Source: Scatophagus argus
Taxonomy: Eukaryota > Chordata > Actinopteri > Scatophagidae
Direction of reading: 5' to 3'
NCBI RefSeq assembly: GCF_020382885.2
Contig: NC_058501.1
Span: forward strand, 14,047,501 to 14,111,500
Length of the DNA stretch: 64,000 nucleotides
Position 1 is the first letter of the stretch. Each line of letters starts with the position of its first letter. Positions 41,261 through 52,541 of the stretch are shown here, piece after piece. Both the position numbers and the translations under genes were made by a program. The notes under the pieces were generated by a model. It did no database searches. It was not told where the DNA came from and saw only the letters and a list, made by a program, of their open reading frames with translations.

Positions 41261-42826
41261 AATCTCCCTCTCCTGTCTTAATGTGACATGTCTGTGGCTG
41301 TCTGCTGTAGTGAACCTCCTCTGTAATATGAAATTACAATACAGAAATGTGAAATAGCCCGGTTCCTCTGAATGGAATGTAGTGGGAGAAAAATGAATGG
41401 ATGGATGTGTGAGTGTGTGTCATACACTCCATCCCTGTGGTGCCTCTGGCTAATGAACAACTCGGAGTCCTGTGCATTGACCCACAGATAAGCTTGCAGA
41501 AAAGAACAGTCAATCTGACAAAGAAACTGTGGAAAAAAACTCATGCGTAGCAAAAAGCTGCTTGTCACTGTTGTTGAATTAGGAGATGTATTGCATATGT
41601 GTGTGTGTGTGCGTGTTCATGTTATAGATATTTGAGCATGCATGCATTTGAATCTGCAGTGTATCAGACTGTATGTTGGAGTAGCCTTGCAATCAGATAT
41701 CGATAATGGCAAGCTGGTGCTGAGGCTTGTCAACATTGTTAGGTTCCTTTCACAAAGCTACCATCATGACTTCCAGTAACCTCCCCCCCATTTATAGCTA
41801 GTTTCAGTACTCATTTAAACCAGTGTTCAGTCTGCCTCTCATGAGACCAAACTCCAGCTCTACTTTGTTGTCCACTTTGTATTCCCTTGAACTGTGAAAC
41901 ACCACTCAAATATGGTACAGCGTAAATCCATTGTTAAAATATTTTGAAGCACTTTCAGTGTTAGCAACAAAGGCCCGTTTACGCTTCTTGCAGAATGTTC
42001 CATAATCAAATTTCAAGCCATATTGTTTTCACTTCATTTTTTTCTGGTGTGCCCAATGACCCAGAGTGCCTGTCTGGAGGTGGATGTTATATACAGTAGT
42101 CCCACTGACTCAACACAAGGCCAAGGAGTGTTTAAACAAAGACAAAAACATGTGCTCCTCTGAGGCTGTTACTCTGTGCTGTTATCCTTTCGCTCTCACT
42201 CTCTTCTGCTTTCTTACTCTAGAGCCTGAAGCGAGATAACAGCCAACAGCAATGCACGTACACCTACCCTGTGCACATCAGCACACACACACACACACAC
42301 AAACGCAGCAGTTCAAGAAACTCCTTCCTGGTGTTGAAAACATGAAAGACTTTTTCCAATGTAATATAATGATGACACACAGCAATGCGCTTTCCTGTAT
42401 GTCATTGAAATGCTGGTTGAGTTTTGACAGATTAGTTCATGTTGATCCTCGAGGGCGACCTTTAGAGGTTGATAACCTACATGTTGTTTCAAATACTTTA
42501 GACAGACATGAATCAGATGCTGTGGTACCAGGTACAACTGTGTGGAAAAGCAAAGAACAACACTGTCACGGACATGAAAGCAGGGACCTTTTTGAAGAAG
42601 ATTGAAGTATTTGGGTGTTTACTGTTTTGCATTTGCAGCCCTGCAGGGACATTTTGTGAATATGGTTAAAAAACACAGGCTTTGTTCACTGAACTAGCTC
42701 TGCAGTGCAGTTAGACTAATGAGACTGAATTGAATTTCAAGAAATGTCAAGTTTATTTATATAGACCAAAGTTTAATTTAATTTTATATATCCAAGTTGT
42801 TGATTTGAACTTCTCTGTGCCATCAG

Positions 42827-43095
42827 ATTCCTGCCGACGTTGTGGAAGTGGTGCATCGGTCAGAGATGATTCCTCATGAAGTCTATGGAGCTCATTTTGT
42901 GAGCTGGAGGGACTATGTCTTCTCTGGTCTGAGACCTGGAGCTGTATACCAGTAAACACAAAGAGAGTCAGAGCCACACAGCATACAGAGAGGCCGTCGT
43001 CTGCACATAACCATTGAGTGGAGGGGAGTGAGAGAAAGACAGACACAGAAGAGCTTAGAAGTACTACCCGGGAATATCAAAACCACTCTGACACA
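42827..43095 (+). other. atxn1: atxn1 leader portion of first coding exon, with upstream ORF
   Basis: An acceptor (TGTGCCATCAG) ends at 42826. The following sequence reads through without a donor into the atxn1 start codon at 43096. An upstream ORF of 29 codons lies at 42866-42955 (starting MIPHEVYGAHF, ending GAVYQ, stop TAA), with G at -3 of its ATG. The same frame is open back to the acceptor, so the ORF could be longer if it begins in an earlier exon. Leader ORFs are known to restrain ATXN1 translation in mammals; whether this one corresponds is not tested here. Confidence 0.5.
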
Positions 43096-46050
43096 ATGAA
43101 ATCCAACCAGGAGCGGAGTAATGGATGCCTGCCCCCTAAGAAGCGTGAGATCCTGGCTCTGGAGCAGAGGCCAGTTTCAGTAACTACAACAACACCTCCA
43201 GCTGCAGGGGTTACTGACAGTCCCCACACAGAGAACCTTGCATGGCTGGCAAGTGTAGCCAGTGAACGCTGCAAATCCAGGGATGCAGAGAGCCCAAGAT
43301 GCCCAGTCTCCTCCATTTCCTCCAGTTCTCCTTCCACCTCCATCCCTTCCTCAGCTGCTCCTCTGTCTGCAGTGCCCCTGGCCTCTCTGCCCACAGTTTA
43401 CCCCACGGCCCTTCCTCAGCAGCCCGGGACTATCCAATTTGCTCAGCTGGGGCCCAACGTTCAGTTCATCAGCTCTGGGCCCTATGCTGGCTACATCTCC
43501 TCCCACATCATCTCCACTAATGCTAGCTCTGCACCTAACAGCTCTGCCATAGGACAACGTTCCCACCTGGATGGTTACAGCACTGCTCTTATCTCCTCCA
43601 ACGCCAAAGGGGACCAGCAGTTTCAAATAGGCCTCTCCCCCACAGAACTGGCTCCTGTTTCGCTATCAAGCTCATCCCAAGTCACCAGCCAGTACATTCA
43701 TCTGGACAGCAGAACACCTTTAGCTGTTGGTGGAAACCCAGTCACTTCACCCACAGCACACCTGCAGCTTCACCCTCACACAGCTGTCCTCCCTCAAACG
43801 CTTACCCTCGCTCCATCCCAGCTGGTGGTTCAGTATGCAGATGGTTCAGCTGGAAAGAAACCAGAGGGACATGCTAAGGTTGTGCTGAATGGGGAATTGG
43901 AGGTTGTCAAGCAGACCAAAACTCCCAGTCAGCCAGCGAACCATCAGCAGGTCCAAAGCTACGAGACCAGACATATCCTCCTGCCTGCAGACTATAGCCA
44001 AAACCCTGCAGGACTCCAGACCTCCTTGGTCCTGGTAGCGCAGCCCAACCATGCAGCTGAACGTGAAGCTGGCTCAAATAAAATCTCCTTAGTCCAGACT
44101 GAAAAAGGATCCATCTGTTTGGGGAAACCAGTGTCCAGATCTTCTTCTTTCACCTCCCTCTCTTCCTCAGAAGTAGTGAAGTCTGTTGCTCCTCATACAG
44201 TCATCCAGACCACTCTGCCCCCTGAGGAGCTGCCAGCCAGTCTCTATTCCTCCACACAGCCACCCATCATTGGCTATATCACCAGTGCGAATCAGCATGC
44301 TCTCAGCTACCATGCAACACTGCCTCAGCATCTGGTCATCCCAAGTGGCCAGTCCCTCCTCATCCCAGCCAGTGGCACCAATAATGGCACAGAAATTGAG
44401 GTCAGTCGTACTGTCAGCGCCCTGACCGCCACCACCACACCACAAATATCCACTGCCATGCCACATGCTTATCTGGCCACAGCCCTGTCCAAGTGCGATG
44501 CACTTGGGCCAGATGGAAATCAGCCACTCCCTGCTGTCGCACAGGCACCAATGCTGCCTGTCCTGCCCTCAAACCCGGCTCCTGCAGTGGTGGCAGCTCC
44601 CTCTCCAACTCCTGCGCCTGTCCCCGCTCCTGCTCCCGTGTCCATCCAAGCCTCCCCCGCCATCTCCTCTTCCTCCTCCCCTGTTGCGCTTCCTCCGTTC
44701 TTCATGCGAGGCTCCATCATCCAGCTGGCTGATGGGGAGCTGAAGCGTGTTGAGGACCTCAAGACGGAGGACTTCATTCAGAGTGCTGAGATTAGCAGTG
44801 AGCTGAAGATTGACTCCAGCACTGTTGAGCGTATAGACAGTGGGCAAAGTCCTAATGCTGTGGTCATACAGTTTTCTGTGGGGGAGCTCAAAGCCCAGGT
44901 GAGTTATTCCTCATTCATCATTCTTGTATGATTAAGAGTTAGTTTCATTTTTAGGGTTACTGCGTATAGAATTTTAAACTTCAAATCTTTAGCATCTTCA
45001 GTATCAAAAAATCCACTGTGATGGCAATGCACACATTATTAAATAGTCATTCTGATGAGAAAACTTAGTAAGGGATCCTCTAGTGATAAGCATGGTTAAG
45101 CTTGCTTTGTGTTCACCATGGTCATCAGACAGTGACAGTGTGACAGTGACCCAGCATGAACAACTGTACTCTCTGAACTCTGTAAAAAAAAAAACAACAA
45201 CAAACAGCTCGATATTCTACAAACAAATACGAATTTCCAAGAAGCATGATCCAGTACAAATTGCACAAATTTGTGAATCTGTGTCTTTTAACAGTTTTGA
45301 TTGTTTTATAAATCCTAAGCAAATATTTTATGTGTTTTTTGTGGATGTGCTCATCTCCAGGTGTGTGTGGAGGTGCTGGTGGAGTATCCCTTTTTTGTAT
45401 TTGGCCAAGGGTGGTCATCCTGCTGCCCAGACCGGACCACCCAGCTGTTTGAGCTGTCCTGCGCGAAGCTGTGTGTGGGTGATGTGTGCGTGTCACTGAC
45501 CCTCCGAGGCTTGAGGAACAGTTCAGTCATGGATGTCCAGCCTTTTGGGACCAAGCTGAATACTGGACCCCTCTCTGACTCATGTCACAACATGGATGCC
45601 AGAAACAGTACAAGTCCAAACGCTGCACACAGTAACAATGGCCTCCTCGTGAAGGCTTCCAGTGCAGACAGACTGGAGAGGGAGCAGATAACTGGACCAG
45701 GACCAGGACTGGAGCTACCACCTGGAATAGGATTAGTTCCTGAACAAGGGGAGGGGATCTATGGAACTGGACCGATGCTGCCAGTCTCAGGAACAGGAGA
45801 AGTAAGGCAGGAATCAGTGAAAACAGACATGCCTGCTCTTACCAAAACACAGTGTGGTGATTCAGAGAGGCCCACAGTCCGCAAGAGACGCTGGTCAGCT
45901 CCAGAGCGAGACCAGACTGAGAGAGCCGAGGAGGAGCCTCCTCTGACTCTGCCCAAACCCTCCTTCATCCCTCAGGAGGTTAAAATCAGCATAGAGGGCC
46001 ACTCCAGTGCTGGGAGTGAAAGGTGCTTGAACAAAAGAGTAGACTGTTGA
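43096..46050 (+). CDS. atxn1: ataxin-1, nuclear AXH-domain transcription co-regulator
   Basis: Coding exons 43096-44898 (601 codons) and 45361-46050 give 830 aa; human ATXN1 is about 815. Ataxin-1 works with Capicua and other repressors in the nucleus. Family marks in order: the start MKSNQERSNGCLPPKKRE; HTVIQTT and PPIIGYITSANQHALSYH; LPQHLVIPSGQSLLIPASG; and a Pro/Ala-rich linker. The AXH domain runs from FFMRGSIIQLADGELKRVED (about residue 535) across the splice junction to GDVCVSLTLR, with VEYPFFVFGQGWSSCCPDRT in the middle. A C-terminal RKRRWSAPE contains the NLS and Ser780, equivalent to human Ser776 that binds 14-3-3. No polyglutamine tract is present. The start is fixed by the family N-terminus; the frame upstream of it has no ATG. 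The tail after QEVKISIEG is about eight residues longer than in human. ATXN1L is excluded by the N-terminus and middle blocks. Confidence 0.96.
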
Positions 46051-47835
46051 AAGAACTTAAAGGAATTTTTGATTACCTGTGGTTTGCTTTGTATTATTCC
46101 CTCTCTTTTCTCTCTATCCAGACTACTGTAATATAGGCTGAGTTTACACCGTATTTACACGTTTTCTTTTCTTTCACACAAATCTGATATCTATGATGAA
46201 GTACAGCAGAGCACCTTCATAAGTGGTATCACACACGAGATCAGTGCAATCAATGCTGAAAGCAAAAATGAATGCAGCATGAATGTTGAGTATGAATGGC
46301 AGTCAGATACTTGAGTGTGTTACTTATCATAAGCTGAATCTCCTTTGTCATGTGGCTTAAACCTGTTGGATGCAGACAAGTCAGCCACGCCTCGTGAAAC
46401 CAATAAGCACAGACCCTGATGTCAGCATGGGTTGCCATGTTTTGACTCTCTTTCAATGACAATGCTCAATCATCGCGGCTGTTATCTCTGCTACCTTGTG
46501 TATCTGGAGAGGTTTCAAATTTTATTTCTTTTTATTCATAGCATTACAGGTGTGTGGGTTCCCACAGGTGTGTGGGCCCGTGCATGTTTTCTCTCATGTA
46601 TATTAAGGCGGAGCACGGGATTAAAGTGTGGTTGCGTGGCTGCAGCTGTGAGCTCAGTGGTCAGTACACGACTGAAAAGGCCTGAATGTAAATCTCTGAA
46701 TTTGTCCTCAATTCTGACTTCTGAAGTCATCCACGTGCTGTTTGCTATGTTCTGAGCAGCTGATATCGGTGCTTTACGTGAGTAACAGCAGTGTGCACGT
46801 GGTTGCGTTCCTCTGATCAAGTTCCCCAGCTAAATTTAGTATTATAGTTTATATGCAAAGACTCATAATTCTTTTGATGAACAGTTACTTACAGCTACTA
46901 TGTGCAGCTTTTCAAATAGGGAAGAATCAAGGTATTTCCGTTTAATAACTGCCATGAGATTTATGTGTGTCCTCGTTCTGCAATACACATGGTTTGCTAA
47001 CTTACCTAACTGCATTAATCGATTATTTTGGTCACTTGGAGAGAGCGCAGCAAACTGCAAACACAACACGGTCCTTTTAATTTGACGTGGCAAACCTATT
47101 GGCAAACAGTTGCGTAATTACACATCCAGCGGACACAACAACATTGACATTCATTCTGAGTCTTGTTTGAGACGGTATGATGATTGTAAGTCCAGTTCAT
47201 CCTACTCTGTTTTGGTGTCTACCATTTCCTGAGGGAAACATTTGGCCCTGTAGTTGCTAAATTCTCCGTCATGCTTACCAGGTAGCCGCTAACTTTGTCT
47301 GTGGGCTGTTTGGTGCTGGGTAGGTAGTTTCTGATGGGTTTGTTGGAGTTTCCTGTTTCAGCTGAAACTGACACCCGATGACAGCAGTGAAAGAAAGTTA
47401 CCAGCCATGAAACCAAAACAATGAGCTGAAGGATGTTTAATATCTCCGTAGAGCTGTCAAGAATTTCAGTCAGGTAATAATTTGCTGCCTTTCACATTAC
47501 AGTCCTCTGACACATTGTTAGTATTAAAATATTGATTAAGGTAAACTCAAGATGCAAAAACACAATAACATTAAAAAAAATCAAAATGGTGTAACATTCT
47601 GTTGCTTTGTTACAGAAACTATGGCCTTTTACCTAATTCACGGCAGCACATGCACATTTTTGTAAGGGTTTTGCCATAAAAATCCTTTTTTCTCAGTGAT
47701 GGTATGCCTTCTCTAAGTCCATACCCGTTATATCAGAGTACTGCTGTTTTGATCAAAACAGCTATCTTTCTCTATATATGTCATTTCTTTCTTAGAGTAG
47801 AGCCAAAATAAATATCCTACAGTTCATGCTCAGGA

Positions 47836-47853
47836 ACCGTGTGTGTATGTGTA

Positions 47854-47889
<36 letters not shown>
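47836..47889 (+). repeat. (GT)n microsatellite in atxn1 3' UTR
   Basis: GTGTATGTGTATG followed by an uninterrupted GT run. Confidence 0.85.
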
Positions 47890-47890
<1 letters not shown>

Positions 47891-48257
47891 GCCTGAGACA
47901 GTATGTGCATGACCACAGTCATATGTGCAGTCTGTGTCTGTTGTGAGCAGCAGCACTTTGATGAAGCGATGGCATCCCTGTTCCTCAGCTGTTATATGAT
48001 ATAATGACAATAACTGACTGTTTTTCTTCGCGTCGTGTCCTACAGGTTTATGATTGAGGGAAAGTATACCGGAGCAGGGAATGTAAACACACATTGGGCA
48101 AACTATCTCAACTTTATTTTTGATGACAGATAGATCTACTATACAGAGACAGAAAGAAAGAATTGTAACTAGCCAGTTAGTGTTGATCATGTACAGTAAA
48201 TTGTATCCTATAGAGTGTACAGTTGTGTATAGATATTTTAACCCTTATGTAGCCTAT

Positions 48258-48265
48258 GTACTGTA
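48258..48265 (+). promoter_or_regulatory. miR-101 8-mer seed match in atxn1 3' UTR
   Basis: GTACTGTA is the full 8-mer target of miR-101-3p. A second 7-mer (GTACTGT) lies at 48620-48626. Mammalian ATXN1 is a reported miR-101 target. The match is seen; regulation in fish is inferred. Confidence 0.45.
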
Positions 48266-49226
48266 TGTGCCACAGCGCCTCCTTCTTCAATCATTCCATT
48301 AACTCACCAATATCAAGTGGTCCTGCTTTTGTTTTTGTCAGGTTGGGTATTGATCTCACGTTCATGAATGTGGTTCACTTCTAATTTGGCTCCCTCAGAG
48401 TTTAATTTGACTTGCACACTGTAACATACAGTATGTGTGAATATGAAGTGCAGTTTATCATAATAGCCATGAATTTTTTATAACTCCTGAAAGGTGTTTA
48501 TTGTAAACTCAGACTGTTCTCCTCTGTTTGTGTTTGACTGCTCAGGCTAAACACTGCCCAGTGACTGTTCTTCTCCAAAAATGACGTGGTCTTATATTTT
48601 TCACTGTTACAAAGTAGAGGTACTGTTTCATCAGTTTGTCTTTGTAGCCATTTTCTCTCTGTGAGTGTGGCCTGTATTTGTATTTTTTTCTACAAGAAAT
48701 TTTTCAAATACAGACCCCGAAATGACATCGTGACACAGACAAATCTGTGAAAGTTAGGACTGATCCTTCGAAGAAACATTTGACATTTTGGAAAATACAC
48801 TTATCGGCTTTCTTACCGAGAACTGGATGAGAAGATTGAAAATAAAATAATGTTATCAAACTTGTCACCTGACTCAAAATGTTGAAATATGCCTTTAAAG
48901 GCCCTTCACACCTGCACTGTTATTCTGGCTGAATCAGACCTCAGCTCAGGTTGAAGCTGTGTGGCGCTATGGCCCCCCAACTGGTGAAACAAAGAGTTGT
49001 CAGTCAAATGCAGTTTGTAGCCACCCTCCCAGTCCTGAGAGGAGCTCTAATCAACTGAATCATTGGCAGGGTCGGCCACAGGTGTGTGGGGGCTTTAAAT
49101 TCAAAGGTTCAGTAATAATAATTTAACCCCTACTGCTTAAACTGGGCCCCTTAAAATATGTAGTTTTCAGAGCCTAAGTAATGTTGAACATGGTGTGTAA
49201 ACACCACCTTGTGGTGATCTACGGAA

Positions 49227-49233
49227 TTGCACT
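49227..49233 (+). promoter_or_regulatory. miR-130 seed match in atxn1 3' UTR
   Basis: TTGCACT pairs with nucleotides 2-8 of the miR-130/301 family. miR-130 is reported to repress mammalian ATXN1 together with miR-19 and miR-101. Confidence 0.4.
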
Positions 49234-49317
49234 TTGTCATATGGGATGGGGGGGTTAGTCTAACTAATGTACAGCATGTCTGAGAGAAATTGTACACAGT
49301 ACAGCATCTCAGTGATT

Positions 49318-49325
49318 TGTAAATA
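49318..49325 (+). promoter_or_regulatory. Pumilio response element in atxn1 3' UTR
   Basis: TGTAAATA fits the Pumilio consensus UGUANAUA exactly, about 390 bases before the poly(A) signal. PUM1 is a known repressor of mammalian ATXN1 mRNA through its 3' UTR. Confidence 0.5.
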
Positions 49326-49470
49326 GCCAAAGTCTTCCATTATAATGTTGGTATGACCTTGTTGCCAGTGGAAGGGATGTTCCCCATGTACAGACCTTTG
49401 GAGTTTAATTTCCAAAATACATCATCATTTATTTGAAAAACAGGATATTGCTTCACCTAAGATATTTTCT

Positions 49471-49477
49471 TTTGCAC
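49471..49477 (+). promoter_or_regulatory. miR-19 seed match in atxn1 3' UTR
   Basis: TTTGCAC pairs with nucleotides 2-8 of miR-19, another reported ATXN1 regulator. It lies 146 bases from the Pumilio element. Confidence 0.4.
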
Positions 49478-49705
49478 CAGCTCAAAAAACAGGAAATTAC
49501 AGGAGTTAAAGACTAATAATTATGTTGTAATTGGGTTCTGTTTGCTGGCTAAATCTCAGCTAAGATACCGTATGTCCTACGTACAATATGTAGTATGTAT
49601 CAATAATGTTCCCTTATTTTGATGGTGTTGAGGTTTGCTAGTCAGAAACTGTTAAATCTTTTCTTCAAATGTTTGATTTTACATTTGATCAAATATATTC
49701 AAAGA

Positions 49706-49711
49706 AATAAA
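49706..49711 (+). terminator. atxn1: poly(A) signal of atxn1
   Basis: AATAAA followed about 20-35 bases later by a T/GT-rich stretch (GTATGTCTCTTCTTGTG). Confidence 0.6.
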
Positions 49712-49734
49712 GAGTCTGAAGAAAACACAGTATG

Positions 49735-50980
49735 TCTCTTCTTGTGAGAATGATGACAAAAACAAAAAAATGTGTTGGTGGTTCTTTGTGTGTGAATATG
49801 TGCTTTGTCAGCTGTGTGGCTGTGATAAATGTTCTCAGTAGGAATATGCCTGATGATATCTTCACCTTCACCCTCCTGCTTTTATATTTCCCACAAGAGA
49901 CTTGAATACCAGCCGTGACAAGTGTAGAACATGGACTATTTGCAGGAAGTGATTGCAGAATTACTTTACTGCAAAACAACCAGTGCTGTTTCAGTTGAAG
50001 GGAAGATGCATATAAATGACTTTTGGTTTGGGTTTTAAAACTATCTGGTTCTCTAGCTGTGCTGCAAATCCAAATATTTTTTGCATTTTTATAACTCATA
50101 AATTACATGGTGTGTTTGGATTAATACAGTTATGGAAATATCAAACAGATTCATAGATTCATGCACAGTTAATGCTCAAGAAATGTTGGTGTGTGTTGCA
50201 CTTTGCTAACTGTTTATACTCCTTTCTAAACACATTATTCCATTATTTGGCTACCTCCTCCTGTATGCTCTATGCCAGTCTGACAAATATTTGAGAAACA
50301 CAAATATCTGTGTCACCCAAAAGCCAAAAATGTGTGTGTGTTGTTAAAATCTGTGGCTGCAGTTTGGAGAGACCCACAGTTTTTGTTCAAATCATCGCCA
50401 CAAGAGGTCACTGTCACGCCTCACACGTCTCTTTTTAGGTTTGTCTGGTCTGTCCTGCTCCTCAAGAAAACAGTTATGTTTATTTCTACGCTGCACCACC
50501 TGGGGGAGCAAGAGTCTTTGCTCTGTGGTGGAAACCTCAACCAGCAAGTCTGGCTACAAAAGACTTTAAAAGAGCTGGCATTACAACTACATCGAAGTAT
50601 TTGTTTGGTATTGCACTTTGATTGAAGAATTTGAAAGAATGTCAGCAAATTAAACTTAAACCAAAACATCAAGTATGCATGATTTTTTAACAATACGCTA
50701 GATAATTTGGTGTGTGAAATCCTCCCTAACCTGCACATTGCAGAAGTTCTATGTGACATTTGTATTGAGAGAATTTAAGAAAAAGACAAAAAAGTTGGGT
50801 TTGTGGGTCGACAGGTTAAACAGCTGACCTCTGAAGTTACTGTAAGTAAGGAATGTTAAAACCTTATTATTTTATGTGTCTGTGCTCTTGGTTGATGATT
50901 GATGCACAGATGATTTCACTTTTAACTTCATGCTGGACAGGATAAAGTTCGGTTACATAATATACAGAAAAGGAACAACA
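49735..50980. other. spacer between convergent atxn1 and itga8
   Basis: AT-rich non-coding sequence. Open frames here (for example 50,332-50,625 + and 49,689-50,099 -) lack family resemblance or splice support. Confidence 0.5.
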
Positions 50981-50981
50981 C

Positions 50982-50987
50982 TTTATT
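50982..50987 (-). terminator. itga8: candidate poly(A) signal of itga8
   Basis: TTTATT on the + strand is AATAAA in the itga8 direction, about 1.34 kb beyond the itga8 stop. This would make a 3' UTR that includes the long GT/CA repeats at 51.7-51.9 kb. A nearer signal may be used instead. Confidence 0.35.
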
Positions 50988-51679
50988 GTGATAAAACTTC
51001 ACACTTGATACAAAAACCCAAATTTGACTCAAACATGACAACATTTTAAACTCAGGATGTTCCCGATGTCCTGACCGCCTTGTTTCATCTGCCTGAGCAC
51101 GATACACTCGTAACAGATAAACAAATGACACCATTAAAGACAAAGTTAAATGCCACAGAGTATGTGCAGTAAGGCACACAGCCTCAGACTGTCTACAGTG
51201 TGTTTTTGATATGGACTGTTTATCTCTGCAGCTGCTTTTTGAAGTCTTATCAACTGCCGTGTTAGAAAAAGAAATCCCAAATAACAGACAGGAGCAAACG
51301 TTGAACTAGCAGAGCATGGCTTCACCTGTGGAGATATGGCATAATTCTTCAAAGATAAAATCCTAAAGTCATTTTATCAACGCAATAATAAGTTACTTTT
51401 GTCATTTGTCTCATCACTTTGCTCCATTTTCAAAACTTACGTGGTGGGGCCTGACCGTAAATCACTTCAAACAATCACTTTTTGTTGTTCAGCAATACTA
51501 ATATCTAATACACCAATTAATCATTTATGCACATAAACAATGAAAAGCTCTAATAAAATAATGCCAGTGTAAACAAGCTTCAGTATCACGCAACGCTCAA
51601 ATATTGCACATACATTCATAAATATACACATCAAATTTGTGCCTTGTGTGTATTTATGCGTGTGGCTGCATCTGCATGT

Positions 51680-51686
<7 letters not shown>

Positions 51687-51737
<51 letters not shown>
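51687..51737 (+). repeat. long (TG)n microsatellite
   Basis: About 25 TG units, the longest perfect dinucleotide run in the window, lying in the probable itga8 3' UTR. A (AC)n run follows near 51,887-51,904. Confidence 0.9.
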
Positions 51738-51742
<5 letters not shown>

Positions 51743-52325
51743 ATAAATCTGTATACAGACCAGTCTGGACAAAATGAGGATAAATAAAATCAGCTGGGGA
51801 AAGAATTTCATAACTGAAAGAAAGGATGGCACAAGAGGCATCTCATAAACACATACATGTACAGTATGCACACTCACACACCACACACACACACACACAC
51901 ACACGGTCATGCACGCACTCACTTACTCACACACACAAAAGCACTTGTGCGTACATCTCAAGTCTCTTAGTGCCTCCCTTACAGACACACAAAAATGTTC
52001 AGTCGCAGAAACATTTAAATCATTGTCTCCACAACAAGTCCATTCTGTCTTCACTTCTGGTGCTTCATCACAGTGGATAAACAATGGACATATGTGTGTG
52101 AATGAGCTTGTTAAGTGTGTTTTGGTTCCATTCTGTCCGTTCTCTGGACCCGGTCCATGTGACGCTGCAGTCTTCAGCCTGTCTTTTCTGTCCGTTTCAT
52201 TACCAAAGAGGTAGAAGACCTCCAGCCAAGATATGTGGGGCCCGACTAATACGGATCTCAGATCTGGTTTAAATTATTCAGAAGGTGCAATTCCCCTCAC
52301 AAACCACATTCCTCCAGCCAGGGGC

Positions 52326-52502
52326 TCAGGCGTCCCCTGTTTGATCAGACGTCAGCTGCTCCTGGTCTGAGATGTCGTCGTCAGCTGGTGGCCGCGCTCG
52401 GTCAAAGAAACCGCACTGAGGGAATCACATTAACCCGTTAGTGTAATTATAGGTGGGATAATGGATAAATAAACTACTATAAAGAATAGTGAGCATGGTG
52501 GA

Positions 52503-52541
<39 letters not shown>

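Larger units (their letters stand above)
34501..42826 (+). other. atxn1: probable atxn1 promoter, 5' leader exons and introns
   Basis: Mammalian ATXN1 has many non-coding 5' exons spread over a large distance. This interval, between fam8a1 and the atxn1 coding exons, has no recognised protein gene. It contains exon-like blocks: 35,748-35,993; a segment near 37,957-38,027 preceded by CCCCAG; and a purine-rich GC-elevated block at about 38,570-39,000. A TATA-like TCTAAAAGG near 35,065 could mark one promoter. The assignment to atxn1 is inference from position. Confidence 0.35.
46051..49725 (+). other. atxn1: atxn1 3' UTR
   Basis: About 3.7 kb from the stop to the poly(A) signal at 49,706, without another gene. 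Mammalian ATXN1 also has a very long 3' UTR (several kb). It contains a GT microsatellite (about 47,836-47,889) and the post-transcriptional sites listed separately. An earlier AATAAA-like site near 48,842 could give a shorter form. Confidence 0.6.

Noticed and set aside
42747-42771. TCAAGTTTATTTATATAGACC, like the start of a common fish repeat
   Set aside because: Only about 24 bases resemble it and nothing of the body follows, so it is too short to call.
43018-43095. N-terminal extension of ataxin-1
   Set aside because: The frame is open back to 43018, but the first codon there is GTG and no ATG precedes 43096; the family N-terminus starts at 43096.
49318-49325. Further Pumilio elements in the atxn1 3' UTR (for example near 48,415 and 48,230)
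   Set aside because: TGTAACAT and TGTATAGA break the UGUANAUA consensus; only the site at 49,318 fits.
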